A DNA stretch of 64,000 nucleotides from Beroe forskalii (lineage: Eukaryota > Ctenophora > Nuda > Beroida > Beroidae), in the NCBI GenBank assembly GCA_011033025.1, contig WFMF01000626.1, forward strand, positions 1-64,000, written 5' to 3'. Shown here in pieces: positions 36,301 to 43,811 of this stretch. The position numbers were made by a program, and so were the translations under genes. The notes under the pieces were generated by a model, which worked only from the letters and a program-made list of their open reading frames with translations, ran no database searches and was not told the origin of the DNA. The first letter of the stretch is position 1. Each line of letters starts with the position of its first letter.

Positions 36301-39300
36301 TACGCCGCCCCTACACCACTTTACACCGCCTTTACACCACTTTACGCCGCTCCAACACCATTTTACACCATCCCTACACCACTTTACGCTCTACACCACT
36401 TTACGCCGTAACATCTCAGCAATGTCGCCGGATTTCCCTTCTCCTCCCCTCTCATCCACAGAGAAGTACTGTCTGGTGACCTGGTGTCTCACCACCATCG
36501 TTATCGGAGTTATGGGCAACCTCGTAATCTTCCTCGCTACCCGCTCCTCCCCCCGTCCTCTCCGCACGGATCCCGTCAGTAGGATCCTGATCAGGAACAT
36601 AGCCGTCAGCGACATGGGTGTAATAGTGTTCGGGTGCTGTCCAAGGCTAGTGTCAGTGATCCTGGAACAGAACCACTTCCCCTTGGGCACCTCAGCGTGC
36701 TATGTCTTCCACTACCTCAGAACCCCCTTCAACCTAGCATCCCTGCTCCTAATCTGTTGTCTTCACGTCTACAAACTGGTTAACGTAACGTACCCGCTGC
36801 GGGCTCTGGGCAGAACTCGACAGAGCGGGGTTATTCTCGCTACCCTCATCTGGCTGGTTCCCACACCCCTGCTGCCTGTACAACTCCTCATCAACCCTAG
36901 AGACGTGGCGTACAACCCCCGAGTCTTCATGTGTCTCTACTCCTTCACAGACGCTGTTTGGAAGAGAATACGCCCTGTGCAGGCCTTGCTCCTAATAGGA
37001 ATCCCTAATGTGGTCGTGCTGTGTACTACCATATCTCTCATGGTGGTAATGAAGAGGGTCAGGGGCAGGGTTAGAGTGGGAGGGGCTCTAGCCGCCAGCT
37101 ATGTGGGGGCGGTCTACCTTCTATCCTTCATTCCTGTAGCTTTCTACGAGGTGATTGTCAAGAGTAATGTGGTGTTATCTCCCAATGTCAGGTACTTTGT
37201 GGAGGTGAAATACTTCAGGTTTGCCTACTTCATCCCCTTCCTTAATGTGATGTGCAATGTTTTTATCTACTATATCTCTCTGGAGAGTTTTAAAGTGACT
37301 GTGAGGCGAGGTGTCAGTACCTGGATCAAGAAAGTACCCATATTCAGCAGTTACAGACAGAGGTCAGGGGGTCTTCCATGAACGCATTTTGACACACTTA
37401 CGAACACTGTTACGTGACATTTACGAATACTCTACAAGAATTTTGTCCATGAAACTCGGACCCTTCTTCTTAAGTGAAGCGATTTGCGATTACTCTTGGA
37501 CATTTACGAGTACTCCCTAAAATCCTTCTTAAGTGTGCGTGATTCACTGCGTGAGGGTGCGTGACCCTATTAAGAGTGTGCGTAAGTCAAAGATTACTCC
37601 TAAGTCAGTTCGTAATTTGTGCCAACTTATGAAAAATCCTACGACCACTCTGGAGGGGTCTTACGAATACTCTTGACCCATTTCTCCTCAATAAGTTGAT
37701 GGTAGAGTTGGACGTTGGCACGGTATTTCATGACACATTTTGAGTTTAGAGGCATAGAGCATTCCGGCTCCCAAGTCCAACCTCCAAATTTACCACATAA
37801 TCCACATTAGATAATTTTATTCAAAGCAAAATGATTTGGAAATGATGATACAACGTGAAATGACAGCCTCTTGCGTGACTTGAAACGATGATTGTTGACA
37901 AATTGGCATGCCCTCGATATGCTTGTATCTATCAAGTAACAATGAATATGATCGCCTTTCATTTCTATTCTATAATTGGGGTAGGTCAGTCATGATGCTC
38001 TAGATTGATCACGAGTAATATGGATCAGTTGTCAAGTGCCTATGTGAACTACTGGACTATCAAGACAGTGATCATTATTGAACTTAAATGTGTAGTTCAT
38101 ACGCATCTACGACCAAATAGTACAGGTTCAGGTCTCAGGAGCATGAATTTTTCAACCCTGCGATTGAAACTGAATAAAAGAATCGAGGTGCGTTCACAGT
38201 TCACTGAAACTGTACAATGTACATCAATGCTCAAGCAAAAACTGTGCCTTTACCATTGCCTCTAAAATCAAACAAAAACATAAGGTACCTATAACATCAC
38301 ATTTAGATCAAATAGGAAAATAGGAAGGTACACGGGCTACAACAGACAATCGAAGCAATATCATAATCACCTATGTTTCATGTTATCAAATCGGAAATAG
38401 CCGATATCAAGGACAACTCAAAATGTACCTACCTATAACAGAACCGAACGTTTCGAAAATTTTGAAATACATCACGGTAAACACCATTGTGCGAATTCGG
38501 CTAAATCTAGACGCTGAAAGCAGAAATTGAACAATTGGTATTAATAAAGAATTGACACCTGAATGGAACATTCAAAATTTAAACGCATAAAAGCATAAAC
38601 ATGATGAAGACGGTCGACAGTAGAATCAGAAAACGCTGAATAGTGAACCAAGCAGCAAACTAGAAGGAAAGACTACAAATAGGTACGTATGAAATAGCTA
38701 CACCCAAAACATGTATCACTCATACCACAACTAGTTTCCATATAAGGAATAATGAGTGTACTCTCCCGCTCTCAAATGCAGGAACTGCGTAAGTGCGTGA
38801 GAAAAACTAGAACCCTATTGGTTGGTGTTCATTACACGTGACTATGCGAGAGAGTATTCGTAAATCAGAGAGTATTCGTAAATCAGTGTTCGTGGACAGT
38901 GCGCGTGATATTTTCGGATCGTCCAAACATGGTCCGAATGTTTCATGTACACTCTTGGAGAGTATTCGTAAAATTGGTACCCTATTCGTAAGTGCTACGA
39001 GTACTCTTAGACGATTGTTTCATGGAAGACCCCCTGGTAATGTTGTCAGACTGAGACTGAGAATCATGAGATCTTAGTGAAATACGCAGACGAAGACAAA
39101 ACACCTGATTCATTCTACTGGCCCTTTAAACTACCCTTTCCGTTGTCGACGCCCCTACACCACTTTACGCCGCCCCTACACCACTTTACGACGCCCCTAC
39201 ACCACTTTACGCCGCTCCTACACCACTTTATGCCCCCTGCACCACTTTACGCCGCCCCTACACCACTTTACGCCGCCCCTACACCACTTTACGCCGCCCC

Positions 39301-41430
39301 TACGCCACTTTACACCGCCCCTACGCCACTTTACACCGCCCCTACGCCACTTTACGCCGCCCCTACACCACTTAACGCCGCCCCTACACCACTTTACGCC
39401 GCCCTTACACCACTTTACGCCGCCCCTACACCACTTTACGCCGCCCCTACACCACTTTACGCCCCCTACACCACTTTACGCCGCCACTACACCACTTTCA
39501 CCGCCCCTACGCCACTTTACACCGCCCCTACGCCACTTTACGCCGCCCCTACGCCACTTTACGCCGCCCCTACGCCACTTTACGCCGCCCCTACACCACT
39601 TTACGCCGCACCTACACCACTTTACGCCGCCCCTACACCACTTTATACCACCCCTACACCACTTTACGCCACCCCAACACCACTTTATACCACCCCTACA
39701 CCACTTTACACCGCCCCTACATCACTTTACAGCCCCCCCATACACCACTTTACGCCGCCCCTACACCCCTCTACGCTCTACACCACTTTACGCCACCCCT
39801 ACACCACTTTACTCCGCCACTGCACCACTTTCACCGCCCCTACACCCCTCTACGCTCTACACCACTTTATGCCCCCCTACACCACTTTACGCCGCACCTA
39901 CACCACTTTACGCTCTACACCACTTTACGCCGTAACATCTCAGTAATGTCGCCGGATTTCCCTTCTCCTCCCCTCTCATCCACAGAGAAGTACTGTCTGG
40001 TGACCTGGTGTCTCACCACCATCGTTATCGGAGTTATGGGCAACCTCGTAATCTTCCTCGCTACCCGCTCCTCCCCCCGCCCTCTCCGCACTGACCAAGT
40101 CAGCCGGGTTCTGATCAGGAACATAGCCGTCTCCGACATGGGTGTAATAGTGTTCGGGTGCTGTCCAAGGCTGGTGTCAGTGATCCTGGAACAGGATCGC
40201 TTCCCTCTGGGCACCTCAGCGTGCTATGTCTTCCACTACCTCAGAACCCCCTTCCAACTAGCATCCCTGCTCCTAATCTGTTGTCTTCACGTCTACAAAC
40301 TGGTTAATGTAACGTACCCGCTGCGGGTTCTGGGCAGAACTCAACAAAGCGGGGTTATTCTGGCTACCCTCATCTGGCTGGTTCCCACACCCCTGCTGCC
40401 TGTACAACTCCTCATCAACCCACGAGACGTGGCGTACAACCCCCGGGTCTTCATGTGTCTTTACTCCTTCACAGACGCTGTGTGGAGGAGAATACGCCCT
40501 GTGCAGGCCCTGCTCCTCATAGCAGTCCCTAATGTAGTAGTGTTGTGTACTACTATAACTCTCATGGTGGTAGTGAAGAGGGTCAGGGGGAGGGTTAGAG
40601 TGGGAGGGGCTCTAGCCGCCAGCTATGTGGGGGCGGTCTACCTTCTATCCTTCATTCCCGTAGCTTTCTACGAGGTGATTGTGAAGAGTAATGTGGTGTT
40701 ATCTCCCAATGTCAGGTACTTTGTGGAAGTGAAATACTTCAGGTTTGCTTACTTCATTCCCTTTCTTAACGTGATGTGCAATGTTTTTATCTACTATATC
40801 TCTCTGGAGAGTTTTAAAATCACTGTGAGGCGAGGGGTCAGTACGTGGATCAAGAAAGTACCCATATTTAGCAGGTACAGACAGAGATCAGATGGTGATG
40901 TAGTCAGACTTAGACGGAGAATCATGAGATCTTAGTGAAATAGGAAGACGAAGACAAAACACCTGTTCCATTCTACTTACATTCCGTTTTCGACGCCAGA
41001 TAAGCACACTTAGCAACCCCCAAGTACCAACAGTGATTAAGTAACTTAAGAATTACCTCTTCGTTTCTAAAGATTTGGATGATGTGCGGCACAATCCCCC
41101 CCATAATTCATACATTCATAATAATTAATAATAATAGTGAGAAGTGAAGGTGGGTAGTGGGTACCTATTCTAGGGTGCTGTCCATGACACCATAACACCG
41201 GATATAGGGTGGGTTAATAGAGCAGTATTGTGTCAAACCCACCACTCAGGGGGTAGAGAAGGGTATACTCGAGTACTAATGTATAATATTGGAGTGGTAG
41301 AGTTAGAAACTTAAGACTTACCTCTTCTAGGGTGCTGTCCATGACGCCGTAACATCGGATACCCAAATCAGCACTGCTGCCGTCCAGCGCCTTGAAGAGG
41401 TCGGGGAACACGCCTCTCTGGAATGCTTCC
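20082..41430 (-). CDS. ABCA-family lipid transporter, C-terminal half (end of NBD1, TMD2, NBD2)
   Basis: ABCA proteins are full-size membrane transporters that move lipids using two nucleotide-binding domains. Well-phased exons, 5' to 3' on the minus strand: 41322-41430, 33332-33425, 32942-33089, 32457-32569, about 31970-32150, 31175-31316, about 30968-31040, 30016-30087, 29717-29828, 29369-29450, 28877-28975, about 28480-28621, 28010-28122, 27787-27889, about 27261-27357, 26884-27006, 26512-26606, 22516-22686, 22220-22365, 21756-21844, 21402-21516, 20752-20818, 20307-20489 and 20082-20189. Hallmarks are [19 protein letters not shown] (end of NBD1), [10 protein letters not shown] in TMD2, and a complete NBD2. 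Two introns (33426-41321 and 22687-26511) hold plus-strand GPCR genes. Exons for TMD1 and most of NBD1 are not visible anywhere upstream. A small exon after 29369 seems missing, because phases disagree there. Closest in layout to the ABCA1/3/4 group; the subfamily is not resolved. Confidence 0.9.
21120..21401. repeat. Tandem partial copies of an ABCA exon end
   Basis: Four imperfect units carry the exon's last bases and donor (minus strand GGCAGCGCCCAGCACCTCAG followed by GTAACACCCGCTCC and TTTGCAAAGTTATT). They lie immediately 3' of the real exon 21402-21516 in its intron. The inner units keep splice-donor-like sequence, so they could act as decoy donors. Confidence 0.75.
22687..23826. other. 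ABCA intron, part before the nested GPCR
   Basis: AT-rich intron. A 14-bp sequence, ATTATTATTAAAGT, is tandemly repeated near 22690-22745 next to the acceptor of exon 22516-22686. No gene recognised before the GPCR frame. Confidence 0.5.
23827..26048 (+). CDS. Class A-like GPCR with long low-complexity N-terminus, nested in an ABCA intron
   Basis: Seven-helix receptor, ligand unknown. Exon 1 is 23827-25414 and exon 2 is 25584-26048, joined in phase over an intron with GTACAA and TGCAG ends. Helices in order: [39 protein letters not shown] (Asp at the usual helix-2 place), [17 protein letters not shown] (degenerate DRY region), [70 protein letters not shown] (no NPxxY). About 320 residues precede helix 1: one extra hydrophobic span ([20 protein letters not shown]), Thr/Pro/Phe repeats and a KGKGKG tract. 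Helices 4 and 5 are in different frames, with the change between 25271 and 25335. No intron with GT-AG ends fits, so this may be a frameshift, a sequencing error or a pseudogene. Antisense to ABCA. The start is uncertain. Confidence 0.7.
26049..26511. other. ABCA intron, part after the nested GPCR
   Basis: No gene recognised. Likely holds the 3' untranslated region of the plus-strand GPCR and the start of the ABCA intron. Confidence 0.4.
27787..33425 (-). CDS. ABCA exons: linker and second transmembrane domain
   Basis: The linker exons are acidic ([28 protein letters not shown]) and lead into TMD2 with [11 protein letters not shown], then the first membrane span ([20 protein letters not shown]). 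An extracellular part follows ([46 protein letters not shown]). The membrane cluster is IISVF-type: [77 protein letters not shown] and [17 protein letters not shown]. Order and motifs follow ABCA1-like TMD2. The exon near 31.0 kb ([16 protein letters not shown]) is set in a minisatellite and its ends are uncertain. Confidence 0.85.
28365..28600. repeat. Duplicated ABCA exon segment (two copies of a TMD2 helix)
   Basis: GTGTTCAGACAGATCATTAT and the following GTACGCGTTGTTAGC occur at about 28374-28411 and again at 28547-28582. Both encode [12 protein letters not shown] on the minus strand, in open context. The upstream copy (28480-28621) joins in phase to the preceding exon. The downstream copy reads [19 protein letters not shown] and could be a partial duplicate or a mutually exclusive exon. 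Confidence 0.65.
28971..29180. repeat. Tandem array on an ABCA 3' splice site
   Basis: Five or six units built on ACCTGAGAGATGTTG with TATAGCAACCGATA or TAGCAACCGTAAACG. The first unit contains the actual acceptor of exon 28877-28975 (minus strand CATCTCTCAG|GTATCG), so each further unit repeats an acceptor-like CTCAG|GTATCG. Confidence 0.75.
29830..29945. repeat. Tandem array next to an ABCA 3' splice site
   Basis: Units of about 18 bp built on GGGTTTCAAGGGGTTGTA abut the acceptor of exon 29717-29828. Related GGGTTTCAAAGGGG units recur to 30440, mixed with unique sequence. Confidence 0.65.
30440..31110. repeat. CCCCTCAGTATCC minisatellite with a partial ABCA exon copy
   Basis: Dozens of irregular units of about 13-17 bp (CCCCTCAGTATCCCCCA). 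Bases 30543-30640 are a partial second copy of exon 30016-30087 and its upstream intron (CATATGTTGCTCCATTCT, GTGATAAATT). A probable ABCA exon ([16 protein letters not shown], about 30968-31040) lies inside. Open frames of Ser-Ile-Pro-His repeats here are translated minisatellite, not genes. Confidence 0.75.
32160..32325. repeat. Tandem array next to an ABCA 3' splice site
   Basis: About six units of 23-24 bp built on GATATTTCCTTGTGTTTGGG abut the ABCA exon at about 31970-32150. The acceptor itself seems to be embedded in a decayed unit, which is why the exon start cannot be fixed by phase. Confidence 0.65.
33430..33860. repeat. Tandem array next to an ABCA 3' splice site
   Basis: About ten units of 37-40 bp built on CTCAGAGTTACTAATGATCC with AAAAATCCCTTCC. 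The first unit contains the pyrimidine tract of the acceptor of exon 33332-33425 (minus strand GAGTTTTTGCAG|GTG). Units decay away from the exon. Confidence 0.7.
34288..34487. mobile_element. Short inverted-repeat element with three internal hairpins
   Basis: Outer ends TACTTTAGAGGC and GCCTCTAAAGTA are inverted. Inside are three consecutive hairpins: GAGCCCTGC..GCAGGGCTC (34340-34361), ATTTAAATGT..ACATTTAAAT (34369-34404) and TTTAGAGTGC..GTGCTCTAAA (34408-34450). No coding capacity. It lies in the large ABCA intron upstream of GPCR paralogue 1. Confidence 0.6.
34488..35393. other. ABCA intron upstream of the GPCR array
   Basis: No gene recognised. From about 35060 to 35400 the sequence matches 55740-56090 in inverted orientation, so this flank was duplicated together with GPCR paralogue 3. 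Confidence 0.6.
35394..36420. repeat. 21-bp minisatellite upstream of GPCR paralogue 1
   Basis: Nearly 50 units with core TACACCACTTTACGCC and period 21, in places 15 or 18. Because the period is a multiple of three, it stays open (TPLYAAP in one frame, HHFTPPL in another) and one frame runs without a stop into the receptor. The same array precedes paralogues 2 and 3. I treat it as 5' flanking or untranslated repeat, not as protein. Confidence 0.8.
36422..37381 (+). CDS. Class A-like GPCR, paralogue 1 (C-terminus cut by a transposon)
   Basis: Single-exon seven-helix receptor of 319 residues from the ATG ([10 protein letters not shown]) placed where paralogues 2 and 3 start. Helix 1 has [10 protein letters not shown], helix 2 [15 protein letters not shown], helix 3 starts at SACYVF and ends in [13 protein letters not shown] (His-Val-Tyr in place of DRY), helix 4 [14 protein letters not shown], helix 5 [15 protein letters not shown], helix 6 [13 protein letters not shown], helix 7 [16 protein letters not shown] (NVFIYY in place of NPxxY). 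The ligand is unknown. The frame ends RQRSGGLP inside an inserted element. The ancestral tail ([12 protein letters not shown], then TAG) is intact 1.65 kb downstream at 39038-39076. Antisense, within an ABCA intron. Confidence 0.9.
   Translation: MSPDFPSPPLSSTEKYCLVTWCLTTIVIGVMGNLVIFLATRSSPRPLRTDPVSRILIRNIAVSDMGVIVFGCCPRLVSVILEQNHFPLGTSACYVFHYLRTPFNLASLLLICCLHVYKLVNVTYPLRALGRTRQSGVILATLIWLVPTPLLPVQLLINPRDVAYNPRVFMCLYSFTDAVWKRIRPVQALLLIGIPNVVVLCTTISLMVVMKRVRGRVRVGGALAASYVGAVYLLSFIPVAFYEVIVKSNVVLSPNVRYFVEVKYFRFAYFIPFLNVMCNVFIYYISLESFKVTVRRGVSTWIKKVPIFSSYRQRSGGLP
37365..39036. mobile_element. Non-autonomous DNA transposon inserted in GPCR paralogue 1
   Basis: 1672 bp bounded by an 18-bp perfect inverted repeat CAGGGGGTCTTCCATGAA. 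Subterminal motifs ATTTACGAATACTC (left) and GAGTATTCGTAAAT (right) are also inverted. The CAGGGG start resembles hAT ends, but no 8-bp target duplication is visible. No transposase-like frame: the open frames at 38005 and 38838 show no known domain. Confidence 0.75.
39037..39076 (+). pseudogene. Displaced C-terminal end of GPCR paralogue 1
   Basis: Encodes [12 protein letters not shown] and a TAG stop, equivalent to the tail of paralogue 2 ([11 protein letters not shown]). The following bases (GTGAAATACGCAGACGAAGA) also match the 3' flank of paralogues 2 and 3. It is cut off from the gene body by the element at 37365-39036. Confidence 0.8.
39140..39940. repeat. 21-bp minisatellite upstream of GPCR paralogue 2
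   Basis: Same unit (TACACCACTTTACGCC core) as at 35394-36420, about 37 units, ending at CGTAACATCTCAGTA directly before the receptor ATG. A long open frame through it (TPLYAAP repeats, 39077-39946) overlaps the receptor start in another frame and is not credited as a gene. Confidence 0.8.
39946..40935 (+). CDS. Class A-like GPCR, paralogue 2
   Basis: Intact single-exon receptor of 329 residues. It is nearly identical to paralogue 1 up to RQRS and then continues with the full tail ending RIMRS. The helix landmarks are the same: [61 protein letters not shown] and NVFIYY. Most differences from paralogue 1 are silent or conservative (for example EQDRFPLG against EQNHFPLG), which suggests selection on the protein. 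Plus strand within the minus-strand ABCA intron 33426-41321. The ligand is unknown. Confidence 0.92.
   Translation: MSPDFPSPPLSSTEKYCLVTWCLTTIVIGVMGNLVIFLATRSSPRPLRTDQVSRVLIRNIAVSDMGVIVFGCCPRLVSVILEQDRFPLGTSACYVFHYLRTPFQLASLLLICCLHVYKLVNVTYPLRVLGRTQQSGVILATLIWLVPTPLLPVQLLINPRDVAYNPRVFMCLYSFTDAVWRRIRPVQALLLIAVPNVVVLCTTITLMVVVKRVRGRVRVGGALAASYVGAVYLLSFIPVAFYEVIVKSNVVLSPNVRYFVEVKYFRFAYFIPFLNVMCNVFIYYISLESFKITVRRGVSTWIKKVPIFSRYRQRSDGDVVRLRRRIMRS
40936..41321. pseudogene. Flank with a partial ABCA NBD1 exon copy
   Basis: Bases 41160-41215 (minus strand) resemble the end of exon 41322-41430: CCGGTGTTATGGTGTCATGG then ACAGCACCCTAGAA and AGGTACCC. The same scrap, with the neighbouring AATTATTATGAATT-like sequence, accompanies GPCR paralogue 3 at 53540-53650. 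No other gene is present. Confidence 0.65.
41322..41430 (-). CDS. ABCA exon: C-terminal end of NBD1
   Basis: Thirty-six residues starting [16 protein letters not shown] and ending [10 protein letters not shown]. In ABCA proteins the signature (T/S)TLEEVFL closes NBD1. The splice after GAAGAG|GTAAG joins in phase to VFLSVADGE at 33425. The 5' part of the exon with its acceptor is repeated twice more just upstream (about 41450-41560 and 41560-41645). Confidence 0.88.
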
Positions 41431-41765
41431 CTGAGAGAGGGGGTGGTTAAGTGGGGATACCTAGATCAGCACTGCTGCCGTCCAGCGCCTTGAAGAGGTC
41501 GGGGAACACGCCTCTCTGGAATGCTTCCCTGAGAGAGGGGGTGGTTAAGTGGGGATACCCAGATCAGCACTGCTCCCGTCCAGCGCCTTGAAGAGGTCGG
41601 GGAACACGCCTCTCTGGAACGCCTCCCAAGGAGAGGGGGTGGTAAGTTGAGGGGGGTAAGTTGAGGGGGGGGATTAAGTGACACCACAAACCCCTTATAA
41701 ATTGGGGGGGGGGGGTTAAGTGACACCACAAACCCCTTATAGTAAAGCCTGAACAAACAAAAAGT
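41431..41765. repeat. Two further partial copies of the ABCA NBD1 exon, and a poly-G tract
   Basis: Exon segment with acceptor (minus strand CTCTCAG|GGAAGCATTCCAG) repeated at about 41450-41560 and 41560-41645, each encoding [12 protein letters not shown] in open frame. Beyond that are two copies of TAAGTGACACCACAAACCCC around G runs (41665-41740). The copies lie upstream of the real exon in transcript order and could be alternative acceptors. Confidence 0.75.
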
Positions 41766-43045
41766 TTTAAAGATTATCTAGATAAAACACCGGCGAATAG
41801 GAACTTTTTGACTCTCGATACGGCGTTTCCCCATGAGATACAAAAGATTATACTACGATTAAAAAATAACAGCTCGCCAGGTCCCCTTAAAATACCCAAT
41901 ACTTTTATTAAGCTTATTGCCCTACAACTATCGGGACCACTCGCTAATGCCATCAACAAATCAATGAGCGTCGGATATGTTCCTAAGATCTTGAAAATAG
42001 GTAAACAAACGCCTGTTTTTAAATCTAAAGAACACGTGATAGAAAATTTCAGACCTATTACAGTATGTAACGTTTTCTCCAAAATTCTTGAAAAAGTTGT
42101 GCGTGAACGACTAGACAATTTTGTGGATAATAGTAAAATATTGAATAAATTTCAATTTGGTTTCAGAAAAAGTCACTCAACCACGCATGCTATTATCAAT
42201 TTATTTGAAGCAACACTTGATGGGCTTGAAACTAAACTAAAGTTGGAGGAGTATATCTGGATATCTCCAAAGCTTTTGACACAGTCGATCACGATATACT
42301 TCTTACTAAATTAGAGCATTATGGTATTAGAGCAAACGCCCTGCTTTGGTTTGAATCGTACCTAAAAGATAGAGAGCAATATGTTGTGGTGGAGGGCAAT
42401 AAGTCCTCGTCATATACAACAAATATTGCAGTTCTTCAAGGAGGAGTCTTACGTGCTATTTTATTTATTATCTTTACAAACGACATAATCCACGCAACAA
42501 ACATGAAGTTATCCATTTTAAATGCTGATGATACTTGTATGATTATTGCCATTGATGAAAATTCTTACACTGAGCAAATTAAAGTAGAACTCAAATGCAT
42601 AATGAACTGGTTTGTGGCCAATAATTTACTGCTTAATATAGATAAACTGATTACAATTTTTTCGGTCCATACCCAACAAAGTCTATGAAAAGGCGAAATT
42701 GACCTAACAGAACTGCATATCACAGCACCACGCTTTCTCTATGAACTAGATCCAGCTTACATGCTAGAAGGCCATCCTACCGCTGAAGAAATAAACAAAA
42801 AGGATTTCACGTTACAAAATTACACGATACAGCCCCTAAATATTTTTTAGATGACTCAATTATTACTGATAATAACACCCAGTGATACTGTGAAATATCT
42901 CGGAATTCTTATCGACTCTAGACTGAATTTTAAACTCCAAATTAATGTAGTTATAAGTAAAATCAGCAAAATGATAGGTAATTTCTGGCGTGCTGACTGT
43001 CTAGACCTTAAAACCAAAAAACTATTTACCACAGTTTAGTCGAAT
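41766..43045 (+). pseudogene. Decayed LINE reverse transcriptase (CR1/Jockey-like)
   Basis: Several frames together give a non-LTR reverse transcriptase: FRPITVCNVFSKILEKVV, ILNKFQFGFRKSHSTTHAI, then in a shifted frame LDISKAFDTVDHDILLTKLE and HYGIRANALLWFESYLKDR, then VLQGGVLRAILF and LNADDTCMI for the catalytic ADD block, and KYLGILIDSRLNF in the thumb. The active-site block and the PQGS-type motif are altered, and there are frameshifts and stops, so the copy is dead. No endonuclease domain is present. Confidence 0.85.
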
Positions 43046-43162
43046 CACACCTCAACTACGGGAACACTATCTGGTGTTCTGATGCTTCGAAAAATTAATG
43101 ACTGATGCAAATCAATCTTCTATCCCGAGCTCTTTGAAAATTTAGTTGCAACGCAAAACAAT

Positions 43163-43600
43163 GCATTAGCTAGTTTTGAACCTCCTGAGTCCAAACTCGA
43201 GACCCAATTTTGATAGGTGGTGGAACATGGCGCAATGCGCCATTTTGGGCGCCATGGCGCCGAAAATGCTAACTTTGGCTAGGAAGGTCGTAGAGACTTC
43301 GTTTTGGGCTCAAACGAAGCGCAATGGCCATGTTTATATACAACTTGTTAATAAACATATAGTCTAAAACCTTTCCTTTTTGAGTTATTAAGCAAAAACC
43401 GTTTTCGGGCCAACGCGGCGCCAAAAATACTAACTTTCACTAGGAAGGTCGTAGAGACTTCGTTTTGGGCTCAAAAGAACCGCAATGTGCGACTTTATAT
43501 ACAACTTGTCAATAAACATATGATCTAGAACCTTTACTTTTGAAGTTATTGAGCAAAAATCATTTTCTCGCCATAGTTGTTCAAAATATAAACTAAAAGC
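43163..43600. repeat. Left long inverted repeat bounding a 5.5-kb region
   Basis: Starts GCATTAGCTAGTTTTGAACC. It contains GGTGGTGGAACATGGCGCAA and two tandem copies of a block with TAGGAAGGTCGTAGAGACTT and ATATACAACTTGT. One inverted copy is at 48478-48717. The outer ends match over more than 230 bp. Confidence 0.75.
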
Positions 43601-43811
43601 TGCATAGAATTATTTGCTAAACCCATTTCTAAGCATAATATAAGCTATCATCCACATGTTCATTCATCAGAAGACTTATGATTCCAGAAAATGTATTTCC
43701 CAAAGCCCTAGTCATAATATTATAACACGAAAACTAAGTTCATTTGTTTCCAAGCCCAACCCTGGGTTTTCAAGGCAAAATCATAATTGCTTTTGCAATT
43801 TACTTCAATAT

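Noticed and set aside
35394-36420. Frames rich in TPLYAAP or HHFTPPL, including one joined to GPCR paralogue 1 (also 39077-39946 and 54649-55125)
   Set aside because: Translated 21-bp minisatellite. The conserved receptor start MSPDF is shared by all paralogues and lies after the array.
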